The notes under the pieces: model-generated
What the model saw: the letters and a program-made list of their open reading frames with translations, nothing else
The model's database searches: none
What the model was told of the DNA's origin: nothing
Made by a program: the position numbers and the translations under genes
Source of the DNA: Carya illinoinensis
Taxonomy: Eukaryota > Streptophyta > Magnoliopsida > Fagales > Juglandaceae
Assembly (NCBI RefSeq): GCF_018687715.1
Contig: NC_056758.1
Location: 38,721,467 to 38,785,466 of the forward strand
Length of the DNA stretch: 64,000 nucleotides
Direction: 5' to 3'
Part shown: piece after piece, positions 12,273 through 23,841 of the stretch
Numbering within the stretch: position 1 is the first letter of the stretch
Layout: each line of letters begins with the position of its first letter

Positions 12273-13008
12273 AAGCAGTACTTGCATGCAGTCATCTCTA
12301 ATATATATATATATATATATGGTTATTTTGTATGAGATACGTGCTACAGTCATAAATAAAATTATAAAGACAAACTTAATTACATTAAACCACAAACTAA
12401 TGTGGTTATTTTGTAAGGTTATAATTTAGATTTACTATACAATAAAAACAAATTTTCATAATCTTACGTATATACCATATTACATCAGCGCTTCCTGCTC
12501 TACGTACGTGAATTTCCATTCTCTTTTTGCTTGCGGGAACGTATATATGCGAGCTTGTTGTTTTTAAATTATATCATGCAACCAAACTGATAATGTTAAA
12601 GGATTATATACATGATTCAGGAGAAAATTAATTACAACCAAACAGTTATCCCTTAATGATCATTGTGAACTCGAGCATCGCAAGTTCATGTATTTATTTT
12701 TTGTGATGGCAGGCCGCACGCTTGTATTCTATTTTCAGAAAGAAATTAGCGGAGGAGAAAGAAATATATAACCTGATTTCTTAGCCCCATTTTGCAAACC
12801 ACCGACCTTTAAGGCCCCCCAATGATAACGGAAACCACAAGTGACAAACAAAAAAAGAGCGTGGACTTCCCTTCAAGTCTCACGTACATTGTTTCCGGTT
12901 CCCAAGCTAGCTGTCTCATGTCCATGCTGCGGCTTATAAATACGCCTATATTTATAGATATACATTCATCCAAAAACTAGTAATATTCAAACACCGAAAT
13001 ACACCAAC
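12273..13008. other. Spacer and promoter of the pectin methylesterase gene
   Basis: No ORF of note. It contains an (AT)n run (12300-12320) and, near its right end, the TATA box of the next gene. The rest is unassigned AT-rich DNA. Confidence 0.6.
12935..12942 (+). promoter_or_regulatory. TATA box of the pectin methylesterase gene
   Basis: TATAAATA lies 67 bp before the ATG at 13009, a normal TATA plus short leader spacing for a plant gene. Confidence 0.7.
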
Positions 13009-14478
13009 ATGGTCGGAAAAAGGACATCATGCGTCGCCGTCCATGCGGCTCTAATGACAGTTCTTCTCATTGCTATATCTGTCGTCTCGGATGATGCAAC
13101 GCCAATACCAGCCGACAAGGCCCAAATAAATACCTGGTTCGACAACAATGTCAAGCCGTACAACCAAAGGAAGGGTACTCTAGATCCCGCACTGGTGAAG
13201 GCTGAAGAGGGTGTTGAAGTTATTAAGGTCAGGAGCAAGGGAGGAGCAAATTTCCAGACCATCACCGATGCCATTAACAGCATTCCGGCCGGGAATACCA
13301 GACGTGTCATTATTTATATTGGATATGGAGTCTACAAAGAGAAAATTAAAATTGATCGGTCTAAGCCTTTTGTTACTTTATATGGTGCACCCAACTCAAT
13401 GCCAACTTTGACTTATGACGGTACTGCAGCGCAGTATGGAACCATAGAAAGTGCCACCTTGATCGTGGAATCCAATTACTTTGTTGCCGCAAATATTATC
13501 ATTGCGGTACAGATGCATGCGTCTAAAACATCGTCCATCTTCTATTTTTGGCATGCATACAATCGTTGGAACTTTATCTCTCCGTATGTGTGTGTATGAT
13601 AACATCAATGATTTGTTGTTGCAGAATTCTTCGCCAAGGCCTGATGGGAGACGAAAGGGAGCTCAGGCATCTGCTCTGAGGATTTCTGGGGACAAGGCAG
13701 CCTTCCATAACTGCAAAATAAAAGGATTTCAGGACACCATCTGTGACGACAGGGGAAAGCATTTCTTTAAGGACTGCTACATTGAAGGCTCAGTTGATTT
13801 CATATTTGGAAGTGGCACATCCCTTTACATGGTACGTACGTCCAAATTAACTGATCTCTCCGTGTCAAAAGAGAAACAATAGCAAGGCTTTTGATATCTC
13901 CCTGCCATGAATGCCTTTTTTGAATAAGGATGCTTCTTTTTTTGTTCTATCTTGAGATCAATAATAATATATGTCGAATGATTTTTGTACAGAACATTAC
14001 ACTAAACGTACTTGGGGATGGTGGTTTTTCGGTGATCGCAGCACAAGCAAGGGAATTTGCAGACGAAACTGGATACTCATTTGTACACTGCAGCGTAAGT
14101 GGCACTGGAAGCGGAACATATTTGGGAAGAGCATGGATGAACAGGCCCAGAGTGATTTACGCCTACACCATCATGAGCGGCGTTGTCAGTCCCGTTGGAT
14201 GGAGCGACAACTTCCACAAAGAACGTGACGGGTGAGCCTTCTTCTTCCCGTTTCTGTTGATCAATAACATATTTTGGGAATTAATTAAGCTGTGACGATT
14301 GACATTGCATGGATGCAGCACCGTTTTCTATGGAGAATACAAGAACTCCGGACCGGGTGCAAGCGTTTCTGGCCGAGCCAAGTATACCAAGCAATTGAAT
14401 GAATTTGAAGCCCAGCCCTTCATCAGCCTTGGCTTTATTCAGGGTTCCTCATGGTTGCTTCCTCCTCCAAAGGTTTGA
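13009..14478 (+). CDS. Pectin methylesterase, PPME1-like, no PMEI pro-domain
   Basis: Removes methyl esters from cell-wall homogalacturonan, changing wall stiffness; secreted. Exons: 13009-13506, 13625-13831, 13993-14231, 14319-14478, all GT-AG and in phase, giving 367 residues. A signal peptide (residues 1-27, [14 protein letters not shown]) is followed directly by the catalytic beta-helix domain, so there is no inhibitor-like pro-region. Catalytic residues are visible: Asp203 in GFQDT, Asp224 in [10 protein letters not shown], and Arg281/Trp283 in YLGRAW. The closing [17 protein letters not shown] is typical of the clade. The layout and sequence resemble Arabidopsis PPME1 (At1g69940), which acts in pollen tubes; pollen expression here is inferred only. 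It is convergent with the CDC20-like gene. Confidence 0.95.
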
Positions 14479-15772
14479 ATATTTCTACAATGGAATAGGC
14501 TGGCTCAAACAAATGCAAACGGAAATTCCAATCGCATGATCCCTCGTGGCCCCGTGGGTGTCACGTACAGCATGCAGTACTGCACATTTTGTATATAGAA
14601 TCAGGCCTTCCACCGATCATAAGAGAGGTGATTTACAAGAAAGATGTATTATAATTTTAAATTAATATGCATAGATACACCATAGGCATCTTTATTACGT
14701 GTATTCGAATTAATAAAGCTATATAGTTTCTTCCTTGAATTTGAAGGATGGTTAGTGACGTATTATGATCAAAATTAAATTACTCCTTTTTTTATTGAAC
14801 AAGAAAATGCGAAGAATTATTTTTATAAAAAATGATTAAAAATACAATTAGTTTACAATTATTTTTTAATAAAATGGTACAAATATATTAATTAATTTAA
14901 AATAATATATAAAAAGGTCGTAGATATATATAAATTATCCTGTTAGCCTATGATCATAAATAATTATCAGTTGAAAAGTTAATTAATAGCCCATCGTAAA
15001 AAATACTTGAGTTGAAAAGTAATGGACGTAGTGTATAGAAATTCATACAAATTTAATGTAAAAGGATTTGTGGGAAGACGGGGCCGGCCCTGTCCATGGT
15101 CGAATGAATTAATCGGTTTTCCTTGCGGCGAGAGTCATTAGACGGAGATCACTTTTCATCATGACTCAGAGGTTGGCAGTCTTATTTTTCACTTAATCAT
15201 GATATAGAGGTCAGTTATAGCAGGTACACTAAATACCATACTGAAACATAGCCCAAATAGATTTTACATTGTTTCCTTCTGATCTGGCTTTTGTATTGTG
15301 GCTATCCTTATTAATCTATGTACTGCTAGTGATAAATCTGCTACACGGCAGAGCACCAATACACACACTGTACAAAATTAGTATATTCTAGATTAATAAT
15401 CCTTGCTGCAAAATACCATAGCGCGTTTCTATTTTTTCAATTGACTATGATATGAAAAAATAATATAATCCATCCTTTCAATGCCATACAAAGAGATGTG
15501 CACATTATAAAGAGGTCTGATTTGGGCTCTGTTTCAGTATCAGTTACAGTTCAATCCAATAGGTCAAAAATTAGTAATCATCTTATTGCAGAATGACTAG
15601 AATATATCTAAATTTTTGTGCATCTCTCATCTCATTTACAATACCCAATGGAATTTTTTCTGTTCATCTACAAAGGAACTAAAAGACACCTATGCTCTTT
15701 TGTACAATAATTTAATGCATATGACAAGGATAAGGAACCAAGCCTGGGAAAACCTGAGTATTTCTGTTCCCA
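14479..15772. other. Spacer between convergent genes
   Basis: 3' flanks of the pectin methylesterase and CDC20-like genes plus AT-rich DNA. No supported coding region or clear repeat; short ORFs near 15616 overlap the CDC20 3' end in another frame. Confidence 0.6.
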
Positions 15773-18679
15773 TCATCTTAGGGGTGATGTCTTCAGAGAC
15801 AGAAGGCTGTTCAGCTCCGAGATGGGGAAATCTTCATTGCTAGGGGGTCCAAAAATCTCCCAAAACCGAAGAGTCTCGTCTGCCCCAGCTGATACCACAG
15901 TCAAACCATCAGGGCTCTGCAACAAATCAATCATATGAACTTAGTTCAAGCGCTGAAAGACATACTCTGTAGTCTACCTGCCAGTTTGGCTGTTCCATGA
16001 AATCAAATGGCCTCATTTATACCTTTACAACATCTAATGCACAAATTAGCAACTTAAATGGGGACATACGAAGAGTCTGGAGTCTTCACTACAATAGATG
16101 GACTAGAGTCACCTTAAGGTTTTCATTACGTGCGCTTAAATTAAACTTTCTAATGTACAAGTTTGGATTTTGTACATCAAATTAATACAAAGCTCAAATG
16201 ATGGAGCTAATCAAATTCTCTTGAGTAACTTTCAACTTAAGCTGTATAGAGACAAACCTGGGAAAGTTGGAGGACTCTGGATGCATGGCTCTTGAATTCT
16301 CCTGCTTTAGTCATGGAAGGATACCTCCATAAGCATAGCATGTTCTGATTCTCCCTCCCGCTGAAGCCATGACCACTCATGATCTCTTTGTGATGCCTGT
16401 TCCACTCCAGTCCACAAATCTGGATACATAGTACCAAGACTGCACGCGATGAGAATACAAAGTAAAGGGGTATATTCGTAAAAGCCCACTGTTGTTTTAT
16501 AGAGAGACTGGTTAACCAATGGCAAATAACAAATCAGTACAGTGCATTTCTTTTTACTCAAAATCGATAATTTTTTAACTAGTTAGAAGTATAAGAACTA
16601 TGTAAACTTAGGATACAAAAAAAAAAAAAAAAAAAAAAAAAAGGAATTTAAATTCTATATAACTAACCTGGGCTTTGGTATCTATGCTGTTGATGCAGAT
16701 GCCCCTTTGTATATTCCATATCTTGATACAACCATCTGCTGTGCCTCCTCCGGATGCAAGTATATCAAACTGATATGGGCACCATGCAAGAGCCTTGACT
16801 GCAGCGGTATGGTCATTGAAACGAAACAAGAATTTCGAAGAGCTCATTTTGGAAGATTCCCATATGTATATAAGATTTTCGTTACCGCCACTTGCCAATA
16901 TATTGCCCGTTCTTGACCATCTCAAACCGCACACTTCTTCGGTGTGTACTTGTATATGTGAGGTCATATTATTTGACGCTCGAACTGCCAAAGAAAACAT
17001 GCATGCCGGGGCGTAAAAAGGTTAAAATTATCTCGTTCTAACAACTATTTATCATACTCAGAATAGAATGGAAAGCACTGATTTAGGATTAAATTACCAT
17101 CATGATTGATAATGGATTTGTCCTGGCTTCCAGATGTTAGAATGTGACCATTCCATCCAGTGGCTGCTATCCTGCCATTATGACCTTTTAGGCTTCTAAT
17201 CTGTAGGTTAAACCATAAGAGTAATCCCAAAACCTTGAGTCCAGAACCATTGATTCGTCTTTACAATTTACAAAGAAAAAAAAAAGGCAGAAACACACAC
17301 AAACACAGAGGTTTACAAGTTTGGAAGTCTCGGCATCCCAGATTTGAAGTTTGGAATGCATGTACCCAACCGCCACCTTTTTGGCATCCCCCGACCAGGC
17401 CACGCTTGTAGGATAGTCACCGGCACCAACTTGCAACAACTTTTGTACACGTCCGTTCTCTGAATTCCACAGAAAGGTTTCTGAACCCAAAGCTACGGCA
17501 AGAATGTTGTTTCTCCCCCAATCCATGATGTTGAGGTAGAAGTCATTTATTATGTTTGGAGCGTCCAGAATCCTAGATTCTCTCTGTAGACACAACTAAG
17601 TTATCTGAGCATCGAACAGCATAAATAATGAATGGAGAAAAGCTCCCCGCCTGTACATACTAGGGAAAGAAAATAAACCACTCATCACTTGCCCGCGTGT
17701 CTAAGCTTATATGAATACATGAATGAATATGCATTTACGTATTAATTACCAAACTTTGGTTCACATACGATTTTTAAAGTTTCAAACTCAGAACTCACAC
17801 GAAACTACGAGGGGCTAAATAAAACTAGAAGAGAACGCTGTGACGAGCACCTTGGGCAAACACCGAAATTGATTGTCCTTTGTACTATTATCCAATGCCT
17901 CTTCCTCCTCCCGTCGCGTTTCGTCAATAAGACGAATCGATTTTCTACTTGATTTTGGGCTTCCCCTAAAAACCAACATTCTGAATGGTCTCCCCTCTGA
18001 ATCCAGAGTCAGCTTTTCCTCCAATCTCTGTCGGTACAGTTCCTGCCGCAAATAAAAGAACAGAGAGTAAAATGAAGATTACCATTTCCTTCATTGTAAC
18101 AAGTTCATCAAGTCATAATCAAGAAAATCCGAACTCCCAAGAACTTATATACCCATTTGAAGCTCTCGATATATGTTTTATCCATCTATAAACTTTGGGA
18201 AAGAAAAAAAACAAAAACCCACGAATCTAACCAGTATCGCCTTAAAGTCAGGTACAAAGAAATTTCAAATAAAAAGTGAGCATCCGGGAGTGTAAATAAA
18301 CCATTAACGATTTACAAGAAAATAATTCCAAGAAACATTTTGGCACACACAACCCCGCAAAATTTCGAAAAATACGATAAAGCAATGAGAAGAATGGTCA
18401 AGCGTACACTAAAACCGGGATTGTGATAAGCTTTATTAATCCTGCTTGTCAACAGACTGCGGGCTTGATCAAGATCCATCAAACTCCTATTCGGTATAAA
18501 CCGGTCACCCTGACAAAAATACCAAACATCAAAACAACAAAACCATCACTAACCAAGCGGCAAAAAATAAAAAAATGGTTCTTGATGAAGAAAACTAGTC
18601 GTACCGGAAAGTCGTACTGGATGGCGGGATCGCTGAGGATGCGAGTGGGAGAGTACCGATCTGATTGAAGTTTCCACAT
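15773..18679 (-). CDS. CDC20: CDC20/Fizzy-like WD40 activator of the APC/C
   Basis: Substrate adaptor that activates the anaphase-promoting complex ubiquitin ligase in mitosis. Eight exons (minus strand, 5' to 3'): 18679-18605, 18509-18408, 18042-17851, 17583-17317, 17200-17098, 16984-16668, 16419-16258, 15916-15773. All junctions are GT-AG and in phase, giving 453 residues. A C-box DRFIPNR lies at residues 27-33. A Mad2-binding-like RMLVFRGSP follows. WD40 repeats run from about residue 130 (ILDAPN...YLNIMDWG) to DETLRFWEIFGPP. The protein ends in Leu-Arg, the (I/L)R-tail position used to dock the APC/C. The region before the C-box is only 25 residues, much shorter than in Arabidopsis CDC20.1, and residues such as SIINHD and FDILASGGGTADG differ from that protein. 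This suggests a second, divergent plant CDC20 clade. The gene is intact as read. Confidence 0.95.
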
Positions 18680-18813
18680 TTTTTTTTTTAATTTCCCTAT
18701 TGGGTCTTCGGGACTTGGGAGTCCTTCCGAAGTAGAAGAATTAAAAAATAGAGAAAAAGAGGATCAAGGGCGTTCTCATTTGAGGCATTTCTGTCTACAC
18801 GGGTATCTCCCCA

Positions 18814-18825
18814 TTTCCCGCCAAA
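18814..18825. promoter_or_regulatory. E2F site upstream of CDC20
   Basis: TTTCCCGCCAAA is a near-perfect E2F consensus (TTTSSCGC), 135 bp upstream of the CDC20 ATG. E2F sites mark G1/S-controlled plant genes. The match is seen; binding is inferred. Confidence 0.75.
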
Positions 18826-18861
18826 TTCGTCTTTCGCATTTTATCGAGGGGATGCCTTCTT

Positions 18862-18882
18862 GAACCGTTATTACCGTTAGGA
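18862..18882 (-). promoter_or_regulatory. Paired MSA-type (MYB3R) elements upstream of CDC20
   Basis: On the minus (gene) strand, TCCTAACGGTAA is followed by TAACGGTTC. Both contain the AACGG core of the mitosis-specific activator element, and the first fits YCYAACGGYY except in its last base. They sit about 185-205 bp upstream of the ATG, where G2/M genes usually carry them. Confidence 0.75.
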
Positions 18883-19344
18883 TAATTTGGTAGTAATTTG
18901 TTATTCACACCTACTAAATGATTTCGAAGTTTTCGCTCTAGTCTTAATACTTTTCTGCTAAATTAATTCCCAATGCAACTTCTGCATTTGCCAATTATAT
19001 TTGCAAGTTAACTATGTCTATTATACTTCCATTAAATTCACAGAAGAAATATTGGTTCACAAAAATATTTCATAAAAATAAGTCTTTAAATGAAATAGCA
19101 TAATATGGTTGAAGTTGATATCAATGTCTTGTAATCAAAGTATATTGAAGTACATGAGAAATAATAATTTCAATCATAAAGTGTATGCTCCTTTTAAAAA
19201 ACTGTATAAATCTAGGACCTGCATTTAAAAAATTAATATTTTAATGATAGATTTTTTTTTTTAAGAGATCAGTCCACAGGACTTACACATTATAAAATTA
19301 TATCTAATATTACTATATATATATTATATGAACAACCACTAGAT

Positions 19345-20022
19345 TAGGGGTGACAATTCATGTTCGTGAATTATATTCATGTCGTGTTAAGTCATAAATC
19401 ATATTCGACTATATGGCTTCTTAACTCGAACCCGACCACTAAGCTAAAATATGTCAGATTTTCAAATCTTAACATGATCTATTTAAATAACAGGTCATAT
19501 TGTGGCACCCGTTTTGACCTATTAATAATTAATTATAAATTGATCAACAGGACATGACTCATTTTAGCCCGTTTCATGTAAATTGGTTGAATTAATCCGT
19601 ATAATCCATTTGACATAATTAATATGATTTCACATAAAAGTTAAAATATATATTTATTAATATCCACAATATCTTAAAAAAAAACAGTTAGACTCCTTAC
19701 TAACAAAAAATATTAATACTTTTCATATTTTGACTTATAATAAAATCAATATTACAATTCTGATATTAACAAATATGAGCAAGTTCATAATTACAATCCT
19801 AACAATAAAAATAGAAGCATATTGAAAAATATCAATATTACAATCCAGCAATAATAAAATTGTGATTGTGATTTAAATCTAAACAAGTCATAATAGGTTG
19901 ATTTCGTGTTAAGAAAATTAACCCATTTATAAATCATGTTTTAACGAGTCAACCTATTTTCACTTAAATCTGTTAACATCAAATTCAAACTTATTAATCG
20001 TGTCACATATTACCGCTACTAC
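19345..20022. mobile_element. Possible hAT-like non-autonomous element
   Basis: The left end GGGGTGACAATTCATGTTCG and the right end (read on the other strand) AGCGGTAATATGTGACACGA are imperfect inverted copies. The interior has repeated phrases of the GACCTATT/AACCCG kind seen in a widespread plant repeat that begins GGGTGRCAATTCGTG. No transposase is present. Borders are approximate and the class is uncertain. Confidence 0.4.
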
Positions 20023-20224
20023 ACTAAATTAGTCCCCAACCGTGCTTTATTTTTCCTTTAATAATTTCTAGATTGCTTGTACATTTCGGGAATCCATGGA
20101 AGTTCGTCCAAGGCAGAAGACAATATAATGTTGATTTCCGGTGGGAAATTCCCTACCCTCTGAGAATTTTGAGGACGTGCATTTTTCATCGATTGTAGTG
20201 GCCGTGGCCGGTACTGCATGCATT

Positions 20225-20460
20225 GGAGTTAATTATAATTATGTATTCTGATGGATTGATTTAGATATCGATTGAATTCATTTTATATAAAAATTAAAAA
20301 TTAAAAATTAAATAAAATATTATTATAGTATAATTATTTAATATTATTATTTTAAAATTTTAAAAAATTAAATTATTTATTATATTTTATATAAAAATTT
20401 AAAAATAATTGTAATAATTATGAAAAATGAAACTCAACTCATTTGATAATCAAACCGGGC
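20225..20460. mobile_element. AT-rich MITE-like block
   Basis: Shares the AATATTATTATTTTAAAATTT...AAATTATTTATTATATTTTAT pattern with blocks at 2860-3130 and 29228-29592, an AT-rich family whose better copies start with CGTTTGG. Borders are weak here. Confidence 0.4.
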
Positions 20461-23079
20461 CTAATTAGGATAATCTAATCATTGTTTTATGTGATAATTG
20501 ATCTAATCGTGATGTTTAAATCTATTATTACAGCCTTACCTAACTTTCCATGATTATTAATTTCTTCTTAATCTATAGTAAGATTGTATTTAATGCTACG
20601 TTTGGGTAATGAGTTTGGGTAATGAAGTGATATTAAATAATCTGTAAAGAGTAATAAAAAAATGATAAAAAATAATAATAAATTATTAAATAGTAATAAA
20701 TAATAATGAAAAATATATAAAAAAATAATGATAAAGTATTAAATAATAACGAGAATTCCACTACCCAAACACAGGCTAAATTATTGTCGCTGAGATGTAC
20801 CATGGTATATTTATATATATATTGAGGTGAAAAATCTAAATCATTTAATTTGATAATAACGATAATTAAGATATAAAAACTCCTTAGTAAATTGATTTAC
20901 AATATTTTTCATTAATCCACGTCTGGCCCAGGTTTTATTTTTCTTTCATATACAAGGGAAATGTTAGTAGAGTCCTTCAAATTTACCGCTTGATTTTTTT
21001 AATTTATTGTTTTACTTAATGATTAAAGAATTTAACTATTGATAAAGTTGTGTATTTTGTTCTTTTGTTCTTAATAATTAAGGATGTTGAAAAATACAAA
21101 ATTTAAATACATTGGTGGGGCATGCCAATGGTAATAGTTGGGTGGCCCGCTAGCAGTATCCCACCACTACAATAGATTGGAGTTTTCCCGGCGAGTCAAA
21201 ATTGCCAACAAAATTAGAAAAATCTCCGCTATATCCCTATGCCAACGACTAAAAACTCGCCGGTCAATCGCCGGTACTATTCAACCATTTCTAATATATT
21301 GCGGCGTAAAATAAATATCGCCGCCAAATATGGCATATTTCCCAATGATTTTCTAATCGCTGGCATAAGAATTCAAAAACATAACAAAATTTGCCAGCAA
21401 TTTTTGAAATGCTGGCAAGGGAATTCCATAACCGAAATTTTTTCTCAACGATTAAAAAATCGCTATCAAAGAAATTTAAAACTTCGATTAAAAAATCGAT
21501 GGCATATCAAATGGCAGCAAATTTTAAAATGCTAGCAAAGAAATTTAAAAACCGAAAATCAAATTCCAGTGTTTTATAAATCGCTATCATTTGATATGCC
21601 AGTTATTTTTTAAAATTAATAACGATTTTTTAAATCGTTATATAAAAGTGTTTTTATCCTCATTGTCTTAGTTTTTTGGTGACGGAAAATTAATAACAAA
21701 AGCTGAGATAGATAAATAATTTACGTTACACATCTAGTCATGTTTAGTTTGGATTTCAAAATTTTCCTTTATATATATACCATCATTAGAAATTAAGAAA
21801 GTGATATATCATAATTGTGTTTAACTAATCACATTAATCCAACATGTTCAATAGTTTAATGATGTACTAAACAGATTGAGCCACTAATTTTAAGTGATCA
21901 AATTATGATAATTTGAGTTTTAAAAATTGAAAAATTAAAAACTGACGCCTAAATAAGTAATTGGATGATCAAACGAAGTACCCTGATTTTAAAGCAACAC
22001 GGGTCTCATTGATCATGAAGGGTTGGATGAGTACTTATATATGGTCCCTCCCATCATGGCTTAATTCCACTTTGATCTAAAACTAGTTTAGGTTTGTTCA
22101 ATCAAACAATCAAGAGATAGATGACCCACTTTCAATCTTTATTACAATATTTGGTGAATCAAATTTGTAACTCAAGATCTAAGACTGTCTTTCCAGCATG
22201 GAATCTGAATCAAGAAGCAGATATTTTGTCTTCATGTATGAGTTGGTGGGGGGTATATAGGAGACTAGAGAGGAAAGTAGAGGGGTAAATAAATTCTGGA
22301 ATTATATTGTTGAAATAGTCAGCGATATCATTTTTAAAGGAATTATGGAGTCTTAGCCCAAGGCATAAAAATATGTTCATCTTTCTTTATAATAATTCTT
22401 TTTAATGAGATATAATATTGCTTTTGTAAACATATATATTACACAGTGTTAAGCTTGTTGCCTACAGTCATATTATAAAATATATCTAACTTTTATTGTT
22501 TAGATTAATTAACCTAAAAATTGACATCTTTATTTGCCTATAATAACATAATAGCATATTCCTCCATATGTGTCTACATTTTGTCATGCTAATTAACAAC
22601 ATGTGACCAAGTCAGCGATTCTCAACTAATAGTGGGTTTTGCCAGGAAATAGCATTTTTATCAAAATTGAATAAATATGAGTAAGCTTAAAAAGACAGCC
22701 TTAGGAATAAATAAACATTACCATGAGCTTTGTTTGAAAAGAACACCTAGTTTCAAGCAACCAAGCATACTAAAATTGAATTTAACAAGCATAATGATTT
22801 TTGGAAAGAACAAAAGAAACTCTTGTTATATACAATTTTTTCTTTAAAGCCTGCATGGACAATGTTGGAGATATACGGTTTCTTTTTCCCTAATCAATTA
22901 TTTCCCAGAATGTAGCCCTAAAACTAACCCCAAATGCACATTGTTAGATGAATGGAGAAATCGCAGTAGCACGATCAGTGAAAAACCTAATATATTTGAG
23001 GTTATATATGCAGAAATTGCCAACTACCAAGAATGATAATCAACCAATGAATCGATAATATGCACAGCATCGACATATC

Positions 23080-23114
<35 letters not shown>

Positions 23115-23841
23115 CAAAAAGTTTATATTAAATAATTTGTGCATGTCATCCAACAATCCAAGTAGACAAACAAATGACGCTATGTTCATGCATGTATGGA
23201 GAAAATAATGAGTTCCAAATAGAGTTTGTGAGTAGAAAAATACCTTGGACACGCTGAGCAGCACTCGAGCAGTTTTGGCCAATCGAGGGCTTAGAATGGA
23301 TTGGCAAGCCTCGCACACAGGATGTTTGGGACAGCAATTTTAGGGGAATTTCTGGTAGCTCTAATGCACAACAGAGGGTGATTTTGGCAGCAATCGTCGT
23401 GTGTACATATGCATTCAACAAAAGGGGGATTTAATTTTTGGTAGCTGAAGTATTGGGTGGCCGAAGTGGAAGATTTGAAGGGGGTTCATAGCAAAACTAA
23501 TGGGTAAGCCGATTGATGGAGGCAAAGCTTGGGTCTTAGAAGGAAACGATGAGCAACCTTCTATGCACAAAGAAAATGTAGTGGAGACCAGAGATAGAGT
23601 TTCGGGAGCGTTTCATAAATGGGGATTACTGGAACTACCATGTATGGATTCGCCGGAACAGATTTTAGTTGCAGGTGATGGAAAATCGATGACAAACACA
23701 CACAAAGAGCAGAGAGGGTACTGTGAATAAGTTGCGGGGAGGGAAATAAAATGCAAGTTTGGTGCCTGAGAATATTTATGACATTTAACAGCGAAAATTT
23801 TCGTTGCTAAAAATATAAAAATTGCTTCCATACAGGCACTG

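Larger units (their letters stand above)
18883..21164. other. AT-rich spacer with MITE-like repeats
   Basis: No gene supported. It contains a terminal-repeat element (about 19345-20022) and an AT-rich MITE-like block (about 20225-20460). The remainder is AT-rich DNA with short (TAATAA)n-like runs near 20650-20750. Confidence 0.5.
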
